Shown: positions 1 through 12,040 of the stretch, in pieces
How the letters are laid out: every line of letters begins with the position of its first letter
Numbering within the stretch: position 1 is the stretch's first letter
Assembly: GCA_036172665.1 (NCBI GenBank)
Contig: JAYKNF010000019.1
Coordinates: 389,001 to 453,000, forward strand
Reading direction: 5' to 3'
From: Prosopocoilus inquinatus
Taxonomy: Eukaryota > Arthropoda > Insecta > Coleoptera > Lucanidae
Length of the DNA stretch: 64,000 nucleotides
Program-made: the position numbers and the translations under genes
The notes under the pieces: model-generated
What the model saw: only the letters and a program-made list of their open reading frames with translations
Database searches by the model: none
Told to the model about the DNA's origin: nothing

Positions 1-84
1 GATGGACTCCAGTAGCTCTGACGTGAGATACGAAGTTCTCGGACGCAGCAGAAGCTGGAAATAGTTTTAAACGAAAAAACACGC

Positions 85-2100
85 ATTAGCGTTGTTCCTG
101 TGATGTATCTAATCGATCCTTATTCATCTATCATGTTATTTGGCGTTTCGATGGATTCCAGTAACTTAGATGTGAGATACGAAGTTCTCGGACTCAGCTG
201 ATGCTAGAAATAGTTTTAAACGAAACAACACGCATTAGCGTTGTTCCTGTGTAGTATCTAATCGATCCTTACTTATCTATCATGTTATTTGACGTTTCGA
301 TGGACTCCAGTAACTCTGATGTGAGATACGAAGTTTTCGGACGCAGCAGAAGCTGGAAATAGTTTTAAACGAAACAACACGCATTAGCGTTGTTCCTGTG
401 TTGTATCTAATCGATCCTTACTTAGCTATCATGTTATTTGACGTTTGGATGGATTCCAGTAACCCTGATTTGAGATACGAAGTTCTCGGACGCAGCTGAA
501 GCTAGAAATAGTTTTAAACGTAACAACACGCATTAGTGTTGTTCCTGTGATGTATCTAATCGATCCTTACTTATCTATCATGTTATTTGAAGTTTGGATG
601 GACTCCAGTAACTCTGATGTGAGATACAAAGTTTTTGGACGCAGCAGGAGCTGGAAATAGTTTTAGACGAAACAACACCTATTAGCGTTGTTCCTGTGCT
701 GTATCTAATCGATCCTTACTTATCTATCATGTTATTTGACGTTTCGATGGACTCCAGTAACTCTGATGTGAGATACGAAGTTTTCGGACGCGTCAGAAGC
801 TGTAAATAGTTTTAAACGAAACAACACGCATTAGCGTTGTTCCTGTGATGTATCTAATCGATCCTTACTCATCTATCATGTTATTTGACGTTTGGATGGA
901 CTCCAGTAACTCTGATGAGAGATACAAAGATTTCGGACGCAGCAGAAGCTGGAAATAGTTTTAAACGAAACAACACGCATTAGCGTTGTTCCTGTGATGT
1001 ATCTAATCGATCCTTACTCATCTATCATGTTATTTGACGTTTGGATCTACTCCAGGAACTCTGATGTGAGATACAAAGATTTCGGACGCAGCAGAAGCTG
1101 GAAATAATTTTGAACGAAACAACACGTATTAGCGTTGTACCTGTGATGTATCTAAACGATCCTTACTTATCTAACATGTTATTTAACGTTTTTATGGACT
1201 CCAGTAACTCTGATGTGAGATACAAAGTTTTTGGACGCAGCAGAAGCTGGAAATAGTTTTAAACGAAACAACACGCATTAGCGTTGTTCCTGTGATGTAT
1301 CTAATCGATCCTTACTCATCTATCATGTTATTTGACGTTTCGGTGGACTCCAGTAACTTAGATGTGAGATACGAAGTTCTCGGACGCAGCTGAGGCTAGA
1401 AATAGTTTTAAACGAAACAACACGCATTAGCGTTGTTCCTGTGATGTATCTAATCGATCCTTACTTATCTATCATGTTATTTGACGTTTGGATGGACTCC
1501 AGTAACCCTGACGTGAGATACGAAGTTCTCGGACGCAGCAGAAGCTGGAAATAGTTTTAAACGAAACAACACGTATTAGCGTTGTTCCTGTGATGTATCT
1601 AATCGATCCTTACTCATCTATCATGTTATTTGGCGTTTGGAGGGACTTCAGTAACTCTGATAAGAGATACAAAGATTTCGGACGCAGCAGAAGCTGGAAA
1701 TAGTTTTGAACGAAACAACACCTATTAGCGTTGTTCCTGTGATGTATCTAAACGATCCTTACTTATCTATCATGTTATTTGACGTTTGGATGGACTCCAG
1801 TAAGTCTGATGTGAGATACAAAGTTTTTGGACGCAGCAGGAGCTGGAAATAGTTTTAAACGAAACAACACGTATTAGCGTTGTTCCTGTGCTGTATCTAA
1901 TCGATCCTTACTCATATATCATGTTATTTGGCGTTTCGATGGACTCCAGTAGCTCTGATGTGAGATACGACGTTTTCGGACGCAGCAGAAGCTGGAAATA
2001 GTTTTAAATGAAACAACAAGCATTAGCGTTGTTCCTGTGATGTATCTAATCGATCCTTTCTCATCTATCATGTTATTTGGCGTTTCGATGGACTCCAGTA
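85..2100 (+). repeat. Copy A, part 1 of the ~12-kb segmental duplication
   Basis: This stretch matches 12005-14020 at a constant offset of 11,920 bp (80 monomers). I noticed only two base differences by eye (positions 454 and 1115), compared with about 10% between adjacent monomers. Shared private variants include TTATTCATC at about 119, GGACTCAGCTGATGC at about 200, TGTAGTATC at about 252, CGCGTCAGAAG at about 790 and GATCCTTTCTC at about 2053. The match begins after an internal base change at position 84 and ends at 2100. Confidence 0.93.
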
Positions 2101-2578
2101 GCTCTGATGTGAGATACGAAGTTCTCGGACGCAGCAGAAGCTGGAAATAGTTTTAAACGAAACAACACGTATTAGCGTTGTTCCTGTGATGTATCTAATC
2201 GATCCTTTCTCATTTATCATGTTATTTGACGTTTGGACGGACACCAGTAACTCTGATGAGAGATTCAAAGTTCTCGGACGCAGTAGAAGCTGGAAATAGT
2301 TTTGAACGAAACAACACGTATTAGTGTTGTTCCTGTGATGTATCTAAACGATCCTTACTTATCTAACATGTTATTTGACGTTTGGATGGACTCCAGTAAG
2401 TCTGATGTGAGATACAAAGTTTTTGGACGCAGCAGGAGCTGGAAATAGTTTTAAACGAAACAACACGTATTAGCGTTGTTCCTGTGCTGTATCTAATCGA
2501 TCCTTACTCATATATCATGTTACTTGGCGTTTCGATGGACTCCAGTAGCTCTGATGTGAGATACGACGTTTTCGGACG

Positions 2579-2590
2579 CAGCAGAAGCTG
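2579..2590. other. Short dyad in the monomer: CAGC-AGAA-GCTG
   Basis: At offsets 45-56 of this unit CAGC and GCTG form a perfect 4-bp inverted repeat around a 4-base loop. The arms persist in the main subfamilies while the loop changes (AGAA, TGAA, AGGA). Subfamily 6 replaces CAGC with CAGT, which leaves a G-T pair, and GCTAG variants break one pair. With only 4 bp in the stem this may be chance. It is listed because it recurs in nearly every unit. Confidence 0.45.
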
Positions 2591-2607
2591 GAAATAGTTT
2601 TAAACGA

Positions 2608-2629
2608 AACAACACGCATTAGCGTTGTT
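2608..2629. other. Longer dyad in the monomer around an ATTA loop
   Basis: At offsets 74-95 the unit has left arm AACA then ACGC, separated by a 2-base bulge (AC), then loop ATTA, then right arm GCGT directly joined to TGTT. This gives an 8-bp potential stem with one bulge. The motif is present in nearly every monomer. CGTATTAG variants turn one C-G position into a T-G pair and CCTATTAG variants weaken the inner arm. A function as a cruciform or protein site is not shown by sequence alone. Confidence 0.55.
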
Positions 2630-2827
2630 CCTGTGATGTATCTAATCGATCCTTACTCATCTATCATGTTATTTGGCGTTTCGATGGATTCCAGTAACTT
2701 AGATGTGAGATACGAAGTTCTCGGACTCAGCTGATGCTAGAAATAGTTTTAAACGAAACAACACGCATTAGCGTTGTTCCTGTGTAGTATCTAATCGATC
2801 CTTACTTATCTATCATGTTATTTGACA

Positions 2828-4299
2828 TTTCGATGGACTCCAGTAACTCTGATGTGATATACGACGTTTGCGGACGCAGCAGCAGCTGGAAATAGTTTTA
2901 AACGAAACAACCCGTATTAGCGTTGTTCCTGTCATGTATCTAATCGATCCTTACCCATCTATCATGTTATTTGACGTTTGGATGGACTCCAGGAGCTCTG
3001 ATATGAGATACAAAGATTTCGGACGCAGCAGAAGCTGGAAATAGTTTTGAACGAAACAACACGTATTAGCGTTGTTCCTGTGATGTATCTAATCGATTCT
3101 TACTTATCTACTATGTTATTTGACGTTCCGATGGACTCCAGCAACTATGATATGAGATACGAAATTTTCGGACGCAGCAGAAGCTGGAAATAGTTTTAAA
3201 CGAAACAACACGCATTAGCGTTGTTCCTGTGATGTATCTAATCGATCCTTATTTATCTATCATGTTATTTAACTTTTGGATGGACTCCAGTAACCCTGAT
3301 GTGAGATACGAAGTTCTCGGACGCAGCTGAAGCTAGAAATAGTTTTAAACGAAACAACACGCATTAGCGTTGTTCCTGAGATGTATCTAATCGATCCTTA
3401 CTCATCTATCATGTTATTTGACGTTTGGACGAACTCCAGTAACTCTGATAAGAGATTCAAAGTTCTCGGACGCAGTAGAAGCTGGAAATAGTCTTGAAGG
3501 AAACAACACGTATTAGTGTTGTTCCTGTGATGTATCTAAACGATCCTTACTTATCTAACATGTTATTTGAAGTTTGGATGGACTCCAGTAACTCTGATGT
3601 GAGATACGACGTTTTCGGACGCAGCAGAAGCTGGAAATAGTTTTAAACGAAACAACACGCATTAGCGTTGTTCCTGTGATGTATCTAATCGATCCTTACT
3701 CATCTATCATGTTATTTGGCGTTTCGATGGACTCCAGTAACTTTGATGTGAGATACGAAGTTCTCGGACGCAGTAGAAGCTGGAAATAGTTTTAAACGAA
3801 ACAACACGTATTAGCGTTGTTCCTGTGCTGGATCTAATCGATCCTTACTCATATATCATGTTACTTGGCGTTTCGATGGACTCCAGTAGCTCTGATGTGA
3901 GATACGACGTTTTCGGACGCAGCAGAAGCTGGAAATAGTTTTAAACGAAACAACACGCATTAGCGTTGTTAATGTGATGTATCTAATCGATCCTTACTCA
4001 TCTATCATGTTATTTGGCGTTTCGATTGACTCCAGTATCTTTGATGTGAGATACGAAGTTCTCGGACGCAGCTGAAGCTGGAAATAGTTTTAAATGAAAC
4101 AACACGTATTAGCGTTGTTAATGTGATGTATCTAATAGATCCTTACTCATCCATCATGTTATTTGGCGTTTCGATGGACTCCAGTAGCTCTGATGTTAGA
4201 TACGACGTTTTCGGACGCAGCAGAAGCTGGAAATAGTTTTAAACGAAACAACACGCATTAGCGTTGTTCCTGTGATGTATCTAATCGATCCTTACTCAT
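2828..4299 (+). repeat. Copy A, part 2
   Basis: This stretch matches 14003-15474 at an offset of 11,175 bp (75 monomers). Shared private variants include GTGATATACGACGTTTGCGG, ACAACCCGTATTAG, TTACCCATC and CAGCAACTATG. A few base differences are visible, for example AACTTTTGG here against GACTTTTGG in copy B. The match stops at 4299, where this copy reads CATATATC and copy B reads CATCTATC. Confidence 0.9.
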
Positions 4300-6198
4300 A
4301 TATCATGTTACTTGGCGTTTCGATGGACTCCAGTAGCTCTGATGTGAGATACGACGTTTTCGGACGCAGCAGAAGCTGTAAATAGTTTTAAACGAAACAA
4401 CACGCATTAGCGTTGTTCCTGTGATGTATCTAATCGATCCTTACTCATCTATCATGTTACTTGACGTTTCGATGGACTCCAGTAACTTTGATGTGAGATA
4501 CGAAGTTCTCGGACGCAGCTGAATCTGGAAATAGTTTTAAATGAAACAACACGTTTTAGCGTTGTTCCTGTGATGTATCTAATCGATCCTTACTCATCTA
4601 TCATGTTATTTGGCGTTTCGATGGACTCCAGTAGCTCTGATGTGAGATACGACGTTTTCGGACGCAGCAGAAGCTGGAAATAGTTTTAAACGAAACAACA
4701 CGCATTAGCGTTGTTCCTGTGATGTATCTAATCGATCCTTACTCATCTATCATGTTATTTGGCGTTTCGATGGACTCCAGTAACTTTGATGTGAGATACG
4801 AAGTTCTCGGACGCACCTGAAGCTGGAAATAGTTTTAAACGAAACAACACGTATTAGCGTTGTTCCTGTGCTGTATCTAATCGATCCTTACTTATCTATC
4901 ATGTTATTTGAGGTTTCGATTGACTATAGTAACTCTGATGTGAGATACGAAGTTTTCGGACGCAGCAGAAGCTGGAAATAGTTTTAAACGAAACAACACG
5001 CATTAGCGTTGTTCCTGTGATGTATCTAATCGATCCTTACTCATCTATCATGTTATTTGACGTTTGGATGGACTCCAGTAACTCTGATGAGAGATACAAA
5101 GATTTCGGACGCAGCAGAAGCTGGAAATAGTTTTGAACGAAACAACACCTGTTAGCGTTGTTCCTGTGATGTATCTAAACGATCCTTACTTATCTAACAT
5201 GTTATTTGACGTTTGGATGGACTCCAGTAAGACTGTTGTGAGATACAAAGTTTTGGGACGCAGCAGGAGCTGGAAGTAGTTTTAAACGAAACAACACGTA
5301 TTAGCGTTGTTCCTGTGCTGTACCTAATCGATCCTTACTTATCTATCATGTTATTTGACGTTTGGATGGACTCCAGTAACCCTGACGTGAGATAAGATGT
5401 TCTCGGACGCAGCAGAAGCTGGAAATAGTTTTAAACGAAACAACACGCATTAGCGTTGTTCCTGTGATGTATCTAATCGATCCTTACTCATCTATCATGT
5501 TATTTGGCGTTTCGATGGACTCCAGTAACTTTGATGTGAGATACGAAGTTCTCGGACGCAGCAGGAGCTGGAAACAGTTTTAAACGAAACAACACGCATT
5601 AGCGTTGTTCCTGTGATATATCTAATCGATCCTTACTCATCTATCATGTTATTTGACGTTTGGAGGGACTCCAGGAACTCTGATGTGAGATACAAAGATT
5701 TCGGACGCAGCAGAAGCTGGAAATAATTTTGAACGAAATAACACGTATTAGCGTTGTTCCTGTGATGTATCTAAACGATCCTTACTTATCTAACATGTTA
5801 TTTAACGTTTGGATGGACTCCAGTAACTCTGATGTGAGATACAAAGTTTTTGGACGCAGCAGAAGCTGGAAATAGTTTTAAACGAAACAACACGCATTAG
5901 CGTTGTTCCTGTGATGTATCTAATCGATCCTTACTTATCTATCATATTATTTGACGTTTGGATGGACTCCAGTAACCCTGACGTGAGATACGAAGTTCTC
6001 GGACGCAGCAGAAGCTGGAAATAGTTTTAAACGAAACAACCCGTATTAGCGTTGTTCCTGTGATGTATCTAATCGATCCTTACTCATCTATCATGTTATT
6101 TGACGTTTGTATGGACTCCAGTAACTCTGATGGGAGATACAAAGATTTCGGACGCAGCAGAAGCTGGAAATAGTTTTGAACGAAACAACACCTATTAG
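4276..6198 (+). repeat. Copy A, part 3
   Basis: This stretch matches 16643-18565 at an offset of 12,367 bp (83 monomers). Shared private variants include AGCTGTAAATAG at about 4374, CTGAATCTGG, CGCACCTGAAG, GACTATAGTAAC, TAAGACTGTTG, GGAAGTAGTT and GAGATAAGATG. It ends at 6198, where copy B has an out-of-register deletion. Confidence 0.9.
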
Positions 6199-7599
6199 CG
6201 TTGTTCCTGTGATGTATCTAAACGATCCTTACTTATCTATCATGTTATTTGGCGTTTCGATGGACTCCAGTAACTTTGATGTGAGATACGATGTTCTCGG
6301 ACGCAGCAGAAGCTGGAAATAGTTTTAAACGAAACAACACGCATTAGCGTTGTTCCTGTGATGTATCTAATCGATCCTTACTCATCTATCATGTTATTTG
6401 GCGTTTCGATGGACTCCAGTAACTTTGATGTGAGATACGAAGTTCTCGGACGCAGCTGAAGCAGGAAATAGTTTTAAATGAAACAACACGTATTATCGTT
6501 GTTCCTGTGATGTATCTAATCGATCCTTACTCATCTATCATGTTATTTGGCGTTTCGATGGACTCCAGGAACTCTGATGTGAGATACAAAGATTTCGGAC
6601 GCAGCAGAAGCTGAAAATAATTTTGAACGAAACAACACGTATTAGCGTTGTTCCTGTGATGTATCTAATCGATCCTTACTCATCTATCATGTTATTTGGC
6701 GTTTCGATGGACTCCAGTAACTTAGATGTGAGATACGAAGTTCTCGGACGCAGCTGAAGCTAGAAATAGTTTTAAACGAAACAACACGTATTAGCGTTGT
6801 TCCTGTGATGTATCTAATCGATCCTTACTCATCTATCATGTTATTTGACGTTTGGACGGACTCCAGTAACTCTGATGAGAGATTCAAAGTTCTCGGACGC
6901 AGTAGAAGCTAGAAATAGTTTTGAACGAAACAACACGTATTAGCGTTGTTCCTGTGATGTATCTAAACGATCCTTACTTATCTAACATGTTATTTGACGT
7001 TTGGATGGACTCCAGTAAGTCTGATGTGAGATTCAAAGTTCTCGGACGCAGTAGAAGCTGGAAATAGTTTTAAACGAAACAACACGTATTAGCGTTGTTC
7101 CTGTGCTGTATCTAATCGATCCTTACTCATCTATCATGTTATTTGACGTTTGGACGGACTCCAGTAACTCTGATGAGAGATTCAAAGTTCTCGGACACAG
7201 TAGAAGCTGGAAATAGTTTTAAACGAAACAACACGTATTAGCGTTGTTCCTGTGCTGTATCTAATCGATCCTTACTTATCTATCATGTTATTTGACGTTT
7301 CGATGGACTCCAGTAGCTCTGATGTGAGATACAAAGTTTTTGGACGCAGCAGGAACTGGAAATAGTTTTAAACGAAACAACACGTATTAGCGTTGTTCAT
7401 GTGCTGTATCTAATCGATCCTTACTTATCTATCATGTTATTTGACGTTTGGATGAACTCCAGTAACTTAGATGTGAGATACGATGTTCTCGGACGCAGCA
7501 GAAGCTGGAAATAGTTTTAAACGAAACAGCACGCATTAGCGTTGTTCCTGTGATGTATCTAATCGATCCTTACTCATCTATCATGTTATTTGGCGTTTC

Positions 7600-7748
7600 G
7601 ATGGACTCCAGTAACTTAGATGTGAGATACGAAGTTCTCGGACGCAGCTGAAGCTAGAAATAGTTTTAAACGAAACAACACGTATTAGCGTTGTTCCTAT
7701 GATGTATCTAATCGATCCTTACTCATCTATCATGTTATTTGACGTTTG
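7600..7748 (+). repeat. Monomer subfamily 3 exemplar (TAACTTAG / AGCTAG type)
   Basis: This full unit has TAACTTAGATG at the variable block, TACGAAGTTCTC, CAGCTGAAGCTAG and TTTTAAACG. It is close to subfamily 2 but keeps AAACG and carries GCTAG instead of GCTGG. It is frequent in the left third of the window and sparse elsewhere. This particular copy has the rare TTCCTATGATG, which identifies it as the parent of the unit at about 18,641. A subgroup has GAATCCAG near the start and CGGACGGAGC (starts near 30,150, 41,919, 51,007 and 55,030). Confidence 0.88.
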
Positions 7749-8435
7749 GACGGACTCCAGTAGCTCTGATGTGAGATACGACGTTCTCGGACGCAGCAGA
7801 AGCTGGAAATAGTTTTAAACGAAACAACACGCATTAGCGTTGTTCCTGGGATGTATCTAATCGATCCTTACTCATCTATCATGTTATTTGACGTTTGGAC
7901 GGACTCCAGTAACTCTGATGAGAGATACAAATTTCTCGGACGCAGTAGAAGCTGGAAAAAGTTTTGAACGAAACAACACATATTAGCGTTGTTCCTGTGC
8001 TGTATCTAATCGATCCTTACTTATCTATCATGCTATTTGACGTTTCGATGGACTCCAGTAACTCTGATGTGAGATACGACGTTTTCGGACGCAGCAGAAG
8101 CTGGAAATAGTTTTAAACGAAACAACACGTATTAGCGCTGTTCCTGTGATGTATCTAATCGATCCTTACTCATCTATCATGTTATTTGACGTTTGGATGG
8201 ACTCCAGTAACTCTGATGAGAGATACAAAGATTTCGGACGCAGCAGAAGCTGGAAATAGTTTTGAACGAATCAACACCTATTAGCGTTGTTCCTGTGATG
8301 TATCTAAACGATCCTTACTTATCTAACATGTTATTTGATGTTTGGATGGACTCCAGTAAGTCTGATGTGAGATACAAAGTTTTGGGACGCAGCAGGAGCT
8401 GGAAATAGTTTTAAACGAAACAACACGTATTAGCG
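7616..8435 (+). repeat. Copy A, part 4
   Basis: This stretch matches 18562-19381 at an offset of 10,946 bp, which is not a whole number of monomers because of the 80-bp loss in copy B. Shared rare variants include TTCCTATGATG, GGAAAAAGTTTTG, CACATATTAG, CATGCTATTTG and GAATCAACACC. Several base differences exist. Confidence 0.88.
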
Positions 8436-8791
8436 CTGTTCCTGTGATGTATCTAATCGATCCTTACTCATCTATCATGTTATTTGACGTTTGGAGGGAC
8501 TCCAGGAACTCTGATGTGAGATACAAAGATTTCGGACGCAGCAGAAGCTGGAAATAATTTTGAACGAAATAACACGTATTAGCGTTGTTCCTGTGATGTA
8601 TCTAAACGATCCTTACTTATCTAACATGTTATTTAACGTTTGGATGGACTCCAGTAACTCTGATGTGAGATACAAAGTTTTTGGACGCAGCAGAAGCTGG
8701 AAATAGTTTTAAACGAAACAACACGCATTAGCGTTGTTCCTGTGATGTATCTAATCGATCCTTACTTATCTATCATGTTATTTGACGTTTG

Positions 8792-8940
8792 GATGGACTC
8801 CAGTAACCCTGACGTGAGATACGATGTTCTCGGACGCAGCAGAAGCTGGAAATAGTTTTAAACGAAACAACACGCATTAGCGTTGTTCCTGTGATGTATC
8901 TAATCGATCCTTACTCATCTATCATGTTATTTGGCGTTTC
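8792..8940 (+). repeat. Monomer subfamily 4 exemplar (TAACCCTGACG type)
   Basis: This full unit has GGATGG at the start, TAACCCTGACGTGAG, TACGATGTTCTC and AGCAGAAGCTGG. Related copies carry GAAGTTCTC, or the rarer GTTCTCTTACGCAG (for example near 48,950, 53,870 and 55,955). A small derived group has CAAAGTATTT instead of CGATGTTCTC and has expanded locally at 37.4-38.4 kb. Confidence 0.87.
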
Positions 8941-9186
8941 GATGGACTCCAGTAACTTAGATTTGAGATACGAAGTTCTCGGACGCAGCTGAAGCTAGAA
9001 ATAGTTTTAAACGAAACAACACGTATTAGCGTTGTTCCTGTGATGTATCTAATCGATCCTTACTCATCTATCATGTTATTTGACGTTTGGACGGACTCCA
9101 GTAACTCTGATGAGAGATTCAAAGTTCTCGGACGCAGTAGAAGCTAGAAATAGTTTTGAACGAAACAACACGTATTAGCGTTGATC

Positions 9187-10378
9187 CTGTGATGTATCTA
9201 AACGATCCTTACTTATCTAACATGTTATTTGACGTTTGGATGGACTCCAGTAAGTCTGATGTGAGATTCAAAGTTCTCGGACGCAGTAGAAGCTGGAAAT
9301 AGTTTGAAACGGAACAACACGTATTAGCGTTGTTCCTGTGCTGTATCTAATCGATCCTTACTCATCTATCATGTTATTTGACGTTTGGACGGACTCCAGT
9401 AACTCTGATGAGAGATTCAAAGTTCTCGGACACAGTAGAAGCTGGAAATAGTTTTAAACGAAACAACACGTATTAGCGTTGTTCCTGTGCTGTATCTAAT
9501 CGATCCTTACTTATCTATCATGTTATTTGACGTTTCGATGGACTCCAGTAGCTCTGATGTGAGATACGACGTTCTCGGACGCAGCAGAATCTGGAAATAG
9601 TTTTAAACGAAACAACACGCATTAGCGTTGTTCCTGGGATGTATCTAATCGATCCTTACTCATCTATCATGTTATTTGACGTTTGGACGGACTCCAGTAA
9701 CTCTGATGAGAGATACAAATTTCTCGGACGCAGTAGAAGCTGGAAATAGTTTTGAACGAAACAACACGTATTAGCGTTGTTCCTGTGATGTATCTAAACG
9801 ATCCTTACTTATCTAACATGTTATTTGACGTTTGGATGGACTCCAGTAAGTCTGATGTGAGATTCAAAGTTCTCGGACGCAGTAGAAGCTGGAAATAGTT
9901 TGAAACGGAACAACACGTATTAGCGTTGTTCCTGTGCTGTATCTAATCGATCCTTACTCATCTATCATGTTATTTGACGTTTGGACGGACTCCAGTAACT
10001 CTGATGAGAGATTCAAAGTTCTCGGACACAGTAGAAGCTGGAAATAGTTTTAAACGAAACAACACGTATTAGCGTTGTTCCTGTGCTGTATCTAATCGAT
10101 CCTTACTTATCTATCATGTTATTTGACGTTTCGATGGACTCCAGTAGCTCTGATGTGAGATACGACGTTCTCGGACGCAGCAGAATCTGGAAATAGTTTT
10201 AAACGAAACAACACGCATTAGCGTTGTTCCTGGGATGTATCTAATCGATCCTTACTCATCTATCATGTTATTTGACGTTTGGACGGACTCCAGTAACTCT
10301 GATGAGAGATACAAATTTCTCGGACGCAGTAGAAGCTGGAAATAGTTTTGAACGGAACAACACGTATTAGCGTTGTTC
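9187..10378 (+). repeat. Tandem 4-monomer (596-bp) duplication
   Basis: Two adjacent 596-bp units of four monomers are nearly identical. The diagnostic AGTTTGAAACGGAAC occurs at 9301 and 9897, exactly 596 bp apart. CAGCAGAATCTGG followed by CCTGGGATG recurs at the same spacing. Boundaries are approximate. Copy B (19.6-20.3 kb) has only one such unit, so this is a change in copy A after the A/B duplication, or a loss in B. Confidence 0.88.
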
Positions 10379-11892
10379 CTGTGATGTATCTAAACGATCC
10401 TTACTTATCTAACATGTTATTTGACGTTTGGATGGACTCCAGTAAGTCTGATGTGAGATACAAAGTTTTTGGACGCAGCAGGAGCTGGAAATAGTTTTAA
10501 ACGAAACAACACGTATTAGCGTTGTTCCTGTGCTGTATCTAATCGATCCTTACTTATCTATCATGTTATTTGACGTTTGGATGGACTCCAGTAAATCTGA
10601 CGTGAGATACGATGTTCTCGGACGCAGCAGAAGCTGGAAATAGTTTTAAACGAAACAACACGCATTAGCGTTGTTCCTGTGATGTATCTAATCGATCCTT
10701 ACTCATCTATCATGTTATTTGGCGTTTCGATGGACTCCAGTAACTTAGATGTGAGATACGAAGTTCTCGGACGCAGCTGAAGCTAGAAATAATTTTAAAC
10801 GAAACAACACGTATTAGCGTTGTTCCTGTGATGTATCTAATCGATCCTTACTCATCTATCATGTTATTTGACGTTTGGACGGACTCCAGTAACTCTAATG
10901 AGAGATTCAAAGTTCTCGGACGCAGTAGAAGCTAGAAATAGTTTTGAACGAAATAACACGTATTAGCGTTGTTCCTGTGATGTATCTAAACGATCCTTAC
11001 TTATCTATCATGTTATTTGACGTTTCGATGGACTCCAGTAGCTCTGATGTGAGATACGACGTTCTCGGACGCAGCAGAATCTGGAAATAGTTTTAAACGA
11101 AACAACACGCATTAGCGTTGTTCCTGGGATGTATCTAATCGATCCTTACTCATCTATCATGTTATTTGACGTTTGGACGGACTCCAGTAACTCTGATGAG
11201 AGATACAAATTTCTCGGACGCAGTAGAAGCTGGAAATAGTTTTGAACGAAACAACACGTATTAGCGTTGTTCCTGTGATGTATCTAAACGATCCTTACTT
11301 ATCTAACATGTTATTTGACGTTTGGATGGACTCCAGTAAGTCTGATGTGAGATACAAAGTTTTTGGACGCAGCAGGAGCTGGAAATAGTTTTAAACGAAA
11401 CAACACGTATTAGCGTTGTTCCTGTGCTGTATCTAATCGATCCTTACTTATCTATCATGTTATTTGACGTTTGGATGGACTCCAGTAAATCTGACGTGAG
11501 ATACGATGTTCTCGGACGCAGCAGAAGCTGGAAATAGTTTTAAACGAAACAACACGCATTAGCGTTGTTCCTGTGATGTATCTAATCGATCCTTACTCAT
11601 CTATCATGTTATTTGGCGTTTCGATGGACTCCAGTAACTTAGATGTGAGATACGAAGTTCTCGGACGCAGCTGAAGCTAGAAATAATTTTAAACGAAACA
11701 ACACGTATTAGCGTTGTTCCTGTGATGTATCTAATCGATCCTTACTCATCTATCATGTTATTTGACGTTTGGACGGACTCCAGTAACTCTAATGAGAGAT
11801 TCAAAGTTCTCGGACGCAGTAGAAGCTAGAAATAGTTTTGAACGAAATAACACGTATTAGCGTTGTTCCTGTGATGTATCTAATCGATCCTT
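10105..11892 (+). repeat. Tandem 6-monomer (894-bp) duplication
   Basis: The private variant GTAAATCTGACG occurs at 10591 and 11485, 894 bp apart (six monomers). CGATGGACTCCAGTAGC preceding CAGAATCTGG recurs at 10131 and 11025 at the same spacing. It overlaps the end of the 4-monomer duplication. Copy B has a single version near 20,494. Edges are approximate. Confidence 0.87.
10431..10579 (+). repeat. Monomer subfamily 5 exemplar (TAAGTCTG / AGCAGGAG type)
   Basis: This full unit has GGATGG at the start, TAAGTCTGATG, TACAAAGTTTTTGG, CAGCAGGAGCTGG, TTTTAAACG, CGTATTAG and GTGCTGTATCTAATCG. It is almost always preceded by a unit ending AAACGATCC and TATCTAACATG (subfamily 6 or 7). That regular succession is the strongest sign of a higher-order pattern in the array. 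Confidence 0.9.
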
Positions 11893-12040
11893 ACTCATCT
11901 ATCATGTTATTTGGCGTTTCGATGGACTCCAGTAACTTAGATGTGAGATACGAAGTTCTCGGACGCAGCTGAAGCTAGAAATAATTTTAAACGAAACAAC
12001 ACGTATTAGCGTTGTTCCTGTGATGTATCTAATCGATCCT
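11570..12040 (+). repeat. Dimer duplication at the copy A/copy B border
   Basis: A subfamily 3 unit with GCTAGAAATAATTTT at about 11,675 is repeated 298 bp later at about 11,975. Between them lies a subfamily 6 variant with TAACTCTAATGAG. The second subfamily 3 unit runs directly into the start of copy B (TTATTCATC at about 12,039). This is therefore the join between the two large segments. Confidence 0.75.

Larger units (their letters stand above)
2534..2682 (+). repeat. Monomer subfamily 1 exemplar (TAGCTCTG / GACGTTTTC type)
   Basis: This is one full 149-bp unit representing the commonest subfamily. Diagnostic bases are CGATGG at the start, TAGCTCTG at offsets 12-19, TACGACGTTTTC at offsets 28-39, AGCAGAAGCTGG, TTTTAAACG, CGCATTAG and GTGATGTATCTAATCG. 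It usually follows a subfamily 5 unit ending CATATATCATGTTACTTGGCG, as it does here, and is often followed by a subfamily 2 or 3 unit. Offsets count from 0 at the first base of the unit. Confidence 0.9.

Noticed and set aside
2068..2268. Open reading frame of 66 codons on the minus strand
   Set aside because: It lies wholly inside the satellite. Its translation is the periodic satellite read in one frame, and the near-identical paralogous unit at 57,541-57,741 gives a similar product. There is no start context, codon bias or homology to support a gene.
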